A DNA stretch of 12,991 nucleotides. Source: JAGNHB01 sp964436005. Its GTDB lineage: Bacteria; Acidobacteriota; JAAYUB01. The notes below the pieces were generated by a model. It was not told where the DNA came from, did not search any database, and was given only the letters and a program-made list of their open reading frames with translations. The translations under genes and the position numbers were made by a program. The DNA lies in NCBI GenBank assembly GCA_964436005.1, contig CAYTBK010000113.1, positions 1 through 12,991 on the forward strand, in the 5' to 3' direction. Positions within the stretch are counted from its first letter, which is position 1; each line of letters starts with the position of its first letter. Shown piece after piece: positions 1 to 5,720 of this stretch.

Positions 1-1
1 C

Positions 2-85
2 GTCGGCGTCTCCTTCTGCGCCCTCAACAACTTCATCAAGGGAAGGAAACTCGCGTCTCCGCCGGCCGCCCCTTCGGGACAGTGA
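2..85 (+). CDS. C-terminal fragment of an unidentified protein (5' end outside window)
   Basis: An open frame enters from the left edge and ends at TGA (83-85), giving 27 residues beginning VGVSFCALNNFIKGRK and ending in a Pro/Ala-rich tail. Third codon positions at its start are almost all G or C (gtC ggC gtC tcC ttC tgC gcC ctC), the pattern of a real GC-rich coding sequence, and this stops being so after the TGA. The hydrophobic start followed by a basic stretch resembles the end of a last membrane helix with a short cytoplasmic tail, but that is inference. The family is not recognisable. If the element's left end is near position 97, this is the chromosomal gene that was originally convergent with tRNA-Gly. 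Confidence 0.45.
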   Translation, partial: VGVSFCALNNFIKGRKLASPPAAPSGQ

Positions 86-602
86 CAGTTCTGATTTGGA
101 GCGGCATGTCGAGGCTTCCGGCGGCGCGGCGCTTGGCCCAACTTCGAATGAACAAGAGCCTGACAATGCTCAATATCTATATTAATGAATAAGTAACAAA
201 ATATTCCCGATATCTTCTGGAAGGCCGTCCAGGAAAACTGGACGACCACCATGCTCTTAACAATCAGACGTGCACTTATCCGGCGGGGTTGCTCTGCTTG
301 AACTGTCGACCGAAGGCGGAGAGGAACTCGGCACATTTTTCCGGCTATATTCGGGGTGGTGAAGAGACTTCCTCGAACACTATCCGGAGATTCACGGCCG
401 GCCCGGAGGGCCGCGCGGGGAGCATTTCCTCGTTGAGGACGTCCTTGAAACGGCCCCCCTGCGCACAGGCCAGCCGAGGTAGCACATCCCTTCTCAGCGG
501 CTTCTCCGCCTATTTTCAGAAGGCCACATTCTGATGCGGTTCGCTTACCAGGCCGGCTAATTCCCGCTGGCACAATCCAGCCGCAGCTCCAACTACGTCA
601 GG
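86..602. other. Gene-poor distal end of the element
   Basis: I see no supported gene in this stretch. About 140-260 is clearly AT-richer than its surroundings. It contains a 7-bp hairpin (CGTCCAG, loop GAAAA, CTGGACG; 226-244) with no T-run on either strand, so it is not a convincing terminator. One plus-strand open frame (289-534) has no ATG start, no Shine-Dalgarno sequence and no recognisable composition. On the minus strand, directly after the last operon gene (stop at 603-605), no frame of useful length continues. The stretch probably holds the end of the mobile element and its junction with the chromosome. Confidence 0.5.
97..104 (+). repeat. Candidate distal attachment core TGGAGCGG
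   Basis: TGGAGCGG at 97-104 is identical, in the same orientation, to 6936-6943, which is the complement of the tRNA-Gly 3' terminus (CCGCTCCA). Insertion at a tRNA 3' end should leave such a direct repeat at the far end of the element, and this copy lies 11 bp past the stop of the truncated left-edge gene, a sensible place for the junction. Only 8 bases match and flanking bases do not, so chance is a serious alternative. Confidence 0.25.
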
Positions 603-1067
603 TCATCCCAGAACAGCACGGGGGTCCTCCCCCTCGGCAAGGCGCATCAACTGCTGGTCTGTCAGTGATGAGAAATCTATTTTCAACCCTACGTTCACCT
701 GGCTCCTGGTGTCAAGTTCGCCGGTGAGCTTGGCGGCGAGCTCCAGGTGGCGCCGGACAGCCTCCAAGCCGGCCAGGGCGAGACGGAGATCGCCTCCTGC
801 TTGCGCTTGCTCCACAATGCCCAAGGTCTGCCTCAACGTGTTCTCCAGGCGTTCTATGGTTGTCTTGCCGGCCTCGACTTTTCCGGTCCCCAAGGCAATT
901 TTGGCGGCCTCCACAGACGACGCGATACATCCTCTCGCGTGCCGGTGAACGGCCGCCGGGGAAGTTTCGAAGCGTTTCGCTATGTTTCGATACGACAACC
1001 CGCCAGTAATGGCCTCATCTATCTCGGTCCTACTGGCATGAATGCAGATGCTGCAGTTACGTCCCAT
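603..1067 (-). CDS. HTH DNA-binding protein with CxxC/HxH signature, possibly terminase-small-subunit-like
   Basis: This encodes 154 aa. The start is fixed by a strong Shine-Dalgarno (GGGAGG, about 8 nt before ATG 1067); the open frame runs further upstream but that extension looks non-coding. Residues 5-47 carry CSIC (C5, C8), H10, a helix-turn-helix-like stretch (SYRNIAKRFETSPAAVHRH, 25-43) and C47. Short proteins with this Cys-x2-Cys plus 'YRxIAxRF..S..AVxRH' pattern are common in prophages and integrative elements. Residues 70-120 are long amphipathic helix (IERLENTLRQ, LEAVRRHLEL), probably an oligomerisation segment. The small-subunit-terminase idea rests on HTH plus helical core plus position at the operon end; no large terminase follows, so a transcriptional regulator is equally possible. 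It is the last gene of the element's minus-strand operon. Confidence 0.75.
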   Translation of the reverse strand: MGRNCSICIHASRTEIDEAITGGLSYRNIAKRFETSPAAVHRHARGCIASSVEAAKIALGTGKVEAGKTTIERLENTLRQTLGIVEQAQAGGDLRLALAGLEAVRRHLELAAKLTGELDTRSQVNVGLKIDFSSLTDQQLMRLAEGEDPRAVLG

Positions 1068-1332
1068 GGTTCTGTCCTCCCGTTTGCCCGATGCCGTGCG
1101 ACGCGAAATCGGCGCGGCTGGCCCCCTCCCCATCGTCTCGCCCCAGTCTCCGGCGGCGCCTGAGAGCAGCCAAAGCCAGCCGGCCGCCCATGGCGAATAC
1201 CACTCGTTCTTCCTTCCCCTGACGACAGGCCAAGAATGGATGGCTTTCGATTGGCCACCGGAAACCGCCCATTCATCCGCCTGGATGCCCGCTGAATGTT
1301 GTGCAACTGCTTGTATTGCACACCGCTGCATC
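1068..1332. other. 265-nt interval with unresolved coding content
   Basis: This interval lies between the Cys-rich gene and the HTH gene. Two overlapping minus-strand frames are open here: an upstream extension of the HTH gene to 1331, and a 71-aa frame (1057-1272) whose ATG has a weak GGCGG upstream and whose end overlaps the HTH start. Neither has recognisable sequence. The 71-aa frame would fit the overlapping style of the operon but its Arg-rich composition (ALRRRRRLGRDDGEG) looks like a GC-rich shadow. I leave it unassigned. Confidence 0.4.
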
Positions 1333-1557
1333 CTATTCCAACTTCAGCCATGCCGCACAGGGACAATCGGGGTTCTCCACCCGGGTCCAGACCTGGCCAT
1401 CAGCGTCCATCGTGTGATGGAAGAATGGCCGCCAAGGGAGAGTGCAGGAATCGCAGTTCCCCGTCGGAGCGGCCACAGCACGGAGAAGGGCAACGGCCTC
1501 CGCGCAGGGAAAGCCGGATCGGCAGGCTGCGCAGTTCGACAGGTGGTCTTTCAGCAT
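1333..1557 (-). CDS. Small cysteine-rich hypothetical protein
   Basis: This encodes 74 aa starting MLKDHLSNCAACRSGFPCAE. Its ATG overlaps the stop of the upstream helicase gene (ATGCTGA, 1551-1557), and the G-run just before it (GGGGGGG then TGGC) can act as a Shine-Dalgarno, so translation is probably coupled. Seven cysteines are arranged as CxxC (9, 12), C18, CxxC (35, 38) and CxC (65, 67), with HH at 47-48, which suggests a small structural-zinc or Fe-S fold. No family is recognised. Cys-rich proteins of this size sit beside replication genes in many phages and islands. Position and coupling make it a real gene; its role is unknown. Confidence 0.7.
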   Translation of the reverse strand: MLKDHLSNCAACRSGFPCAEAVALLRAVAAPTGNCDSCTLPWRPFFHHTMDADGQVWTRVENPDCPCAAWLKLE

Positions 1558-3140
1558 GCCACCCCCCCCTTGACCTCTTCCAGGGTCTCGTTGAAAATTC
1601 GCAATTGCTCTGCGGAAAGGCCTTCCTTGCTTCCCGGGGGGGGCAACTCATCCGCTACATCCGCTACATCCGCTAACATATTGTTATTCAATTGAATAGC
1701 ACCTGCCTCCACCCGCGACACAGGCGCAAGCCGTAGCGTGTTTATCCCATTGAAAACACTGTCTGTAGCGGATGTAGCGGATAAAATCGGGGTTACCGTA
1801 TTCAAACAATGTTCAGCGGGAAAAGTAGCGCTCAAATACCTCCGCCAGGGGTCCGAAAACTGCTCCCGCAGGTATGCCTTCACCACATGGTTGGGACCTT
1901 CCGCGCGAAGGTTTTTCGAGTGCACCCCGAAGTCCCGAAGCAGACACCCGAGGCCTCGGGCATCAAGCGGCTTTCCCTTGTTCCAGGTTTTCCACGGTCG
2001 CTCATCATCAAGCGTCAGGGCCGCGAGCAGAGCTGAGGTTTGGAGCCAGTCGGGGTTCCCGGCGGAGAAGAAGGCGTTGCGGATGTCGGCCAGGATGGCA
2101 ACGCGGGAAAGGTCCGATTCTGAGGTTATCTCACGGCCCGTCAATTCGAGCGCGGCCCGGAAGATTTTCTCCGGCCAGGCCCCGCCCGCAACGGCTGCAA
2201 CTTGGCAGAGGGGCCGCCAAACGTCGCACTCTCTGTCGTTCAGTTGCTCGGGCAAGACGGGTTCGGCCGACTCCAGGCCGGCGGCATGGTCCGCGGTCCA
2301 GCGGGCCAGCATCCGGCAGATTTCGGAGAAGTCGGCCAAATAAGGCTTCATCCGTCGAACGGGTTCGTCCTTGCCCTTCCGCTGGAGTTCCAGGACCACG
2401 CCCCGGTCTTCGAGCGTCGCGGCCCGCCGCCCGATCCCGGCCAGGATTTTCGGGCACCAGGTCGAGAACATTGTTGGTTCATGCTCGTCTCCCTGGCATC
2501 GGATAACGTGGGCAGATCCTTTTGTGAACCCCGAGTTCAGAATGCCGCGGACTTCTTGGTTGGCTTCCAGGAAAGCGTCGCATTCATCAACAAGCAATGT
2601 CGGGGTATATTTCTCAATCGTTCGGCATATGGCCGCTGCAGAGATGGAAGAGGCCGACAAAGCCCGATTCACCAGTTTAGCGAACACGTTCAAGAGGGTA
2701 GATTTCCCGCAACGAAGGACGGGGGATGTTATTATCATCAGGGGTAGGGCCTCGAATAGGTCCGGGGTGTAGGTCATCGCGCACCAAGCGGCCGAGACGG
2801 CAAAGGCGGCCGGGGCCATAACGACGTGTCGCCGGAAGGCCGTTTCGATTCGATCCAGCAGGGAAGCCCCGTCCACCTCCTCGGGCCAGGGTTCGGCCCC
2901 CCCCAAGAGGTCATCAAGGCCCTTCTCGGGGGCCTGTGTGTGGGTCTTACAGTAGGCTACCCAATCGCTTTTGAGCGGCCCTACGGGCATACCAGTGCCC
3001 TCGGCGACGGTTTTCAGAAGAAGAGCGGCCTCGGTCTCCAGCAACCCGGCCATTCGCATGGCAAGGAATAGCTTCGGAAGGGTTTCCCCAAGATTTTCGA
3101 TTTTTACTTCGGCCGCCAGGAAGCGGATTTCCTCGTTCAT
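1551..3140 (-). CDS. DUF3631-type replication ATPase/helicase of a mobile element
   Basis: This encodes 529 aa and probably acts as the element's replicative helicase or initiator. The start at 3140 has a 4-bp ATGA overlap with the primase stop and a G-rich Shine-Dalgarno (GAGGGGG); a longer frame to 3179 is unlikely. P-loop ATPase signature: Walker A SPVLRCGKST (139-148, K146), Walker B TLLVDECD (181-188, D185/E186), then an EDRGVVLELQRK segment (244-255) and WRPLCQVAAVAGGAWP (308-323), both hallmarks of the DUF3631 family found C-terminal to primases in islands and satellites. The extreme C-terminus (about 450-500) is a linker whose odd SATSATD and DVADVAD peptides are encoded by inverted DNA iterons, so this region seems selected as DNA rather than protein. 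Family assignment is from remembered motifs. Confidence 0.88.
   Translation of the reverse strand: MNEEIRFLAAEVKIENLGETLPKLFLAMRMAGLLETEAALLLKTVAEGTGMPVGPLKSDWVAYCKTHTQAPEKGLDDLLGGAEPWPEEVDGASLLDRIETAFRRHVVMAPAAFAVSAAWCAMTYTPDLFEALPLMIITSPVLRCGKSTLLNVFAKLVNRALSASSISAAAICRTIEKYTPTLLVDECDAFLEANQEVRGILNSGFTKGSAHVIRCQGDEHEPTMFSTWCPKILAGIGRRAATLEDRGVVLELQRKGKDEPVRRMKPYLADFSEICRMLARWTADHAAGLESAEPVLPEQLNDRECDVWRPLCQVAAVAGGAWPEKIFRAALELTGREITSESDLSRVAILADIRNAFFSAGNPDWLQTSALLAALTLDDERPWKTWNKGKPLDARGLGCLLRDFGVHSKNLRAEGPNHVVKAYLREQFSDPWRRYLSATFPAEHCLNTVTPILSATSATDSVFNGINTLRLAPVSRVEAGAIQLNNNMLADVADVADELPPPGSKEGLSAEQLRIFNETLEEVKGGVAC
1650..1676 (+). repeat. Iteron array, left arm: three ATCCGCTAC units
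   Basis: Three tandem 9-bp units occur at 1650-1658, 1659-1667 and 1668-1676 (the last ends A instead of C). They lie in frame inside the helicase gene, where the minus strand reads DVADVAD. Together with the opposite-facing pair at 1765-1782 they form an inverted iteron cluster; 1650-1668 and 1764-1782 are perfectly complementary over 19 bp. Confidence 0.9.
1765..1782 (-). repeat. Iteron array, right arm: two GTAGCGGAT units, inverted
   Basis: Two tandem 9-bp units (1765-1773, 1774-1782) are the exact reverse complement of the left-arm units. The minus strand of the helicase gene reads SATSATD here (residues 454-460). Confidence 0.9.
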
Positions 3141-4138
3141 GCCCACCCCCTCAGCCTGGACCAGCGGGAGCATGGGCACGGTATAGATGGAGGCGGGAGG
3201 GGGTCTTCGGCCCCGACCCTCAAGCCCCAGGAAACAACACGTTCGGCTTCCGCCTGCGATTTTCCCGCCGTCTCGGCGGCTGATACCAGAACTCCCGTTG
3301 CTGTGATTGCGTCCAGCGCCCCGGAGGGCAAGAGCCCCCCCACCAGGCGGGCTGCCCTGAGCAGGGTTCGGTGGCGCTCCCCGACGGGTGCGGAGGCCAC
3401 ACGTTCGGCTGCCCGCCTTAGAATGTTAGCCGCTGCGGCAGTCGAAGAAGCGGTCGGCGGGACCGCCCCCACCCAGGTCACCCGGGGCGGCGGGGCCGGG
3501 ACTGCCTCCGGCAGGGCGGCGGCCTGGTCGAACGGGCGGAGCCATGCGTCGGGGTCTGCGGACAGGTAGCATAGGCGAGAGATGTCAGAACCGGACTTGT
3601 CCACTGGCAGGCCTTCGCCCTCAAAGTAGGCCGCCACAGCCGCAAAGACCCGCCGGTACTCGGCCAGATCGGAAACCAGAGGAACACGCACGAACAGTTT
3701 CACGCCCCGAGCGGATGGACTCACAAAGGCAGCCACAACATGCAGGTCATCCTTCAGCCGGTCCCGGACCTTTGCAGGCTCAGAAACTTCGTCAAGGTCC
3801 ACAACAGCCAGGCCGGAGGGTTCCACTAGGCCGTCGACCCGAGCAGTAGTGAACCGGCCCGCGGGGGTCACTGCCGGGAGAACCCGTTTCAGCCGAGCGC
3901 CTAGATCGAACTCCCTGTTCGCCAAGGCTTCCCGTAGGATAAAGATTCGGGCTGATTGATTTGGGTCGGTTTGGATAAACGCCACCAAGGCGGAAAGGGT
4001 CACTTCCCCGACTGGGACTTTATTGTACGAACCGGCAAAGAGACTCAACCCGGGTTTTCCCCTGCTTGCCTTTTGCTGATCATTTGTTGAATTTTTGATG
4101 ACAGTTTGTCGGAATGATTGAATTTTCAACTCACTCAT
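3137..4138 (-). CDS. VirE_N/AEP-type DNA primase of a mobile element
   Basis: This encodes 333 aa. The start at 4138 is chosen for its strong Shine-Dalgarno (AAGGAG, 6 nt spacer); the frame is open to 4192 without a better signal. The core resembles BT4734/VirE N-terminal, archaeo-eukaryotic-primase-like domains: an acidic DLD motif (114-116, in GLAVVDLDEVSE), SPSARGVKLFVRV (140-152) and SDISRLCYLS (184-193). A helical C-terminal part (about 250-312, GERHRTLLRAARLVGG to VVSWGLRVGAEDP) matches the PriCT-like tail of element primases. It should synthesise primers for element DNA. It is translationally coupled to the DUF3631 helicase by an ATGA overlap; in many islands the two halves are one fused polypeptide. 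Exact family naming is from memory of motifs. Confidence 0.85.
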   Translation of the reverse strand: MSELKIQSFRQTVIKNSTNDQQKASRGKPGLSLFAGSYNKVPVGEVTLSALVAFIQTDPNQSARIFILREALANREFDLGARLKRVLPAVTPAGRFTTARVDGLVEPSGLAVVDLDEVSEPAKVRDRLKDDLHVVAAFVSPSARGVKLFVRVPLVSDLAEYRRVFAAVAAYFEGEGLPVDKSGSDISRLCYLSADPDAWLRPFDQAAALPEAVPAPPPRVTWVGAVPPTASSTAAAANILRRAAERVASAPVGERHRTLLRAARLVGGLLPSGALDAITATGVLVSAAETAGKSQAEAERVVSWGLRVGAEDPLPPPSIPCPCSRWSRLRGWA

Positions 4139-4397
4139 GGCGGGCTCCTTCCAGTGAAAGATGGGTTTGTTGAAGATCATCGATGATTGCACGGAGGGTT
4201 TGTCGGATTCCCCGTTGGAATAACTTCCGCCTCCTCGCGACTAGAGCAAATGCTAGAAAATAGACATCAAACACCTTCTGGCCCTGGACATGCCGGTTTT
4301 GACCGGCCACAATGTTTTCTGCTGCTTGTGCGTGGGCCTGCGGGAACACGATGCGCGCGAGGTCATTGGAATAATGGAAGAATTTCGATTTGTGCAT
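4131..4397 (-). CDS. Hypothetical protein, 88 aa
   Basis: The start at ATG 4397 is supported by an excellent Shine-Dalgarno (GGAGG, 5 nt spacer). The frame stays open up to 4607, but the only upstream ATG (4490) lacks an RBS. The stop overlaps the primase start by 8 bp (ATGAGTGA), indicating translational coupling. The protein begins MHKSKFFHYSNDLARIVFPQ, is rich in Arg, Gln, His and Ala, and has one hydrophobic patch (VYFLAFALVA, about 45-54) too short and isolated to be a confident membrane segment. No family is recognised. Its position before the primase suggests an accessory replication or regulatory role. Confidence 0.65.
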   Translation of the reverse strand: MHKSKFFHYSNDLARIVFPQAHAQAAENIVAGQNRHVQGQKVFDVYFLAFALVARRRKLFQRGIRQTLRAIIDDLQQTHLSLEGARHE

Positions 4398-4560
4398 GGA
4401 AGCCTCCAGCGAAATCTTTTTGCATTCAAACAGTTCCGGCGAAGAATAGGGCCCGCTGCTTAAGATTGTCCGAAACCGCGAACACCCCATTTTGCCAAGG
4501 TTGGGGGTTGGGACGCACGGAACCCCGGCGGTCCTTATTGTTCCCCGCAAATCCCACACA

Positions 4561-4776
4561 TCAAACCTCCGCCTTGGAGCGGATCCACTGCTCAAACTTT
4601 GCGACATCGATCAAGCGTTTTCGGCCGATTTTCAGAAGGCACCCCGACGCGGCCAGGCCGTTGTTTCTCCGATCAAAGACCAGTTTCCGAAGCGCAGAGG
4701 GCGAAAAAGCCGGAAAGACTTCGGACAATCCCTTAATAGTCAGGAAATTGGAATCTTTCGAACTGGACAAAACCAT
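4561..4776 (-). CDS. Small HTH DNA-binding protein, excisionase/AlpA-like
   Basis: This encodes 71 aa. The start is set at 4776 by GGGAGG five to six nt upstream; an in-frame ATG at 4803 would lie at or before the predicted transcription start and has no RBS. The pattern FSPSALRKLVFDRRNNGL then LLKIGRKRLIDVAKFEQWI is typical of MerR/excisionase-type winged-HTH proteins of integrative elements, where the GR.R.LID segment forms the wing. Such proteins act as excisionases or, like P4 AlpA, as transcriptional activators. It is the first gene of the leftward operon, expressed from a TTGACA promoter that faces away from the plus-strand gene at 4908. Choosing between excisionase and activator is not possible from sequence alone. 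Confidence 0.85.
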   Translation of the reverse strand: MVLSSSKDSNFLTIKGLSEVFPAFSPSALRKLVFDRRNNGLAASGCLLKIGRKRLIDVAKFEQWIRSKAEV

Positions 4777-4795
4777 ATTATCCTCCCATATTACA

Positions 4796-4859
4796 AATGT
4801 CAAAATGGATATTGGCAGATAAAAACGGAATTGTCAAGAACAAATACCATTTGACATTA
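4796..4859. repeat. Operator-like inverted repeat in the divergent promoter region
   Basis: AATGTCAAAATGG (4796-4808) and CCATTTGACATT (4848-4859) are inverted copies differing by one T. One copy overlaps the predicted start point of the leftward operon; the other covers the -35 box of the rightward gene. A single regulator could therefore bind both and switch the two transcripts. Confidence 0.5.
4809..4837 (-). promoter_or_regulatory. Promoter of the leftward replication operon
   Basis: On the minus strand, TTGACA (4837-4832, perfect -35) is separated by 17 bp from CAATAT (4814-4809, weak -10). The predicted start near 4802 leaves a leader of about 26 nt before ATG 4776. Confidence 0.6.
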
Positions 4860-4879
4860 GCATGTATGAGATCTAGTAT
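4851..4879 (+). promoter_or_regulatory. Promoter of the plus-strand 252-aa gene
   Basis: A perfect -35 TTGACA (4851-4856), a 17-bp spacer and TAGTAT (4874-4879, four of six consensus bases) give a predicted start near 4886, about 22 nt before ATG 4908. Confidence 0.65.
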
Positions 4880-4907
4880 TTTGGAATTAAAAGCTGGAGG
4901 AGAAACG

Positions 4908-5666
4908 ATGATCCCAATCTCGAAGATGTACGAAGCCCTAACAGAGGACAAAGAGTTCAGAAAATCTTTTCGGATGAAGAATAGAACCCGGCCGATCTCC
5001 AGGGAGGTCATCCGCCGGGTTGTTGATGAACTGAGGGGGTGCGAGGAGAACTCCAACCGGGGGGACAATGCTATCGAAACCGAGCAAGCCAGGTTCGCCA
5101 GCGATTTCCTTCGGCTAGTCAAGGAAACCCGCTTCCAACTACAAGAAATGCTGTCAGCGAGGGATTCGGTCCGGGAGAGGGTTCTGGATGCCCTAGCGCG
5201 TTGCCACGATCAAGAAGTGTGGAGAGCGGCCCAGAGGGCCCCCTACAAGGAGTACAAGCCATACGAATACGACGAAAACAGGGCTAGGCGGAACTTCTCT
5301 TCCGAAACCTCCAGGCTCCTCGGTACCCTGTCAAAGTTGGAGGCGGCAGCAGGGAGGGCGTTCACCCAAGTTACGCCCTTGTCGAACTGCTACCGCAGCG
5401 ACGGCCAGCATATTGAAGAGGCGATAGCGAACATCCTCAGTATCGTGGCAGAAAACGTCGAGCTGGCGAAAGGCAAGAACGACCCCTGCCGTATCCGCAG
5501 GAAAACCCCGGCCCGCGAAGTCCTGGAGGCGTTCCTCCGCCACATGGTACGCATCGTGGACTTCCCCAGTGAGGATGAGATTGTTGGTTTCGTCGACCGC
5601 TTTCTCGAAGGGCAATCCGGATTGTCTCAGAAGACCTCTCCCCCGGCGGACTCGACGTTTTCCTGA
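4908..5666 (+). CDS. Unrecognised 252-aa protein of the mobile element
   Basis: The start at ATG 4908 follows a strong GGAGGAG with a 6-nt spacer and sits just downstream of a good promoter; the open frame from 4797 precedes that promoter. The protein begins MIPISKMYEALTEDKEF and is highly charged and apparently helical (SREVIRRVVDELRG, residues 31-44; ARFASDFLRLVKETRFQLQE, about 61-80), with a Tyr/Lys-rich segment YKEYKPYEYDENR near 113-125. I see no signal peptide, membrane segment, clear HTH or catalytic motif, and do not recognise the family. It is the only plus-strand gene of the element, divergent from the operon and convergent with the integrase. That is the place where satellites keep a master repressor or an accessory cargo gene. 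Confidence 0.85.
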   Translation: MIPISKMYEALTEDKEFRKSFRMKNRTRPISREVIRRVVDELRGCEENSNRGDNAIETEQARFASDFLRLVKETRFQLQEMLSARDSVRERVLDALARCHDQEVWRAAQRAPYKEYKPYEYDENRARRNFSSETSRLLGTLSKLEAAAGRAFTQVTPLSNCYRSDGQHIEEAIANILSIVAENVELAKGKNDPCRIRRKTPAREVLEAFLRHMVRIVDFPSEDEIVGFVDRFLEGQSGLSQKTSPPADSTFS

Positions 5667-5720
5667 AGATGCTCCGTTTCCATGGGGGCGAGTGTGCTTC
5701 GGTGATTTCGCCAGGAGAAC

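Larger units (their letters stand above)
1650..1782. other. Putative intragenic replication origin of the element
   Basis: Inverted 9-bp iterons flank about 85 bp that begins with an AT-rich run (about 1677-1698) centred on the perfect 14-bp palindrome TATTCAATTGAATA (1685-1698). Initiator-binding iterons next to an AT-rich unwinding region are the classical layout of theta-type origins, and origins inside or beside the initiator gene are known (lambda O; ori next to rep in PICIs). What I see is the repeats, palindrome and AT-richness; origin function and binding by the DUF3631 protein are inferred. A weaker related hexamer GTAGCG recurs at 1733-1738 and 1825-1830. Confidence 0.5.

Noticed and set aside
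226..244. Hairpin as a transcription terminator
   Set aside because: The 7-bp stem is perfect but neither strand has a T-run after it.
289..534. 81-codon plus-strand frame
   Set aside because: It has no ATG start, RBS or recognisable sequence, and lies opposite the operon's direction in a gene-poor stretch.
1042..1695. 217-codon plus-strand frame
   Set aside because: It is antisense to the Cys-rich gene and helicase end, with no family signal.
1650..1782. CRISPR array
   Set aside because: Units are 9 bp with no spacers between tandem copies and no cas genes nearby; the inverted arrangement fits iterons better.
3141..3179. Upstream start for the DUF3631 helicase
   Set aside because: It would overlap the primase by about 40 nt without an RBS, while 3140 has a clear SD and a 4-bp ATGA overlap.
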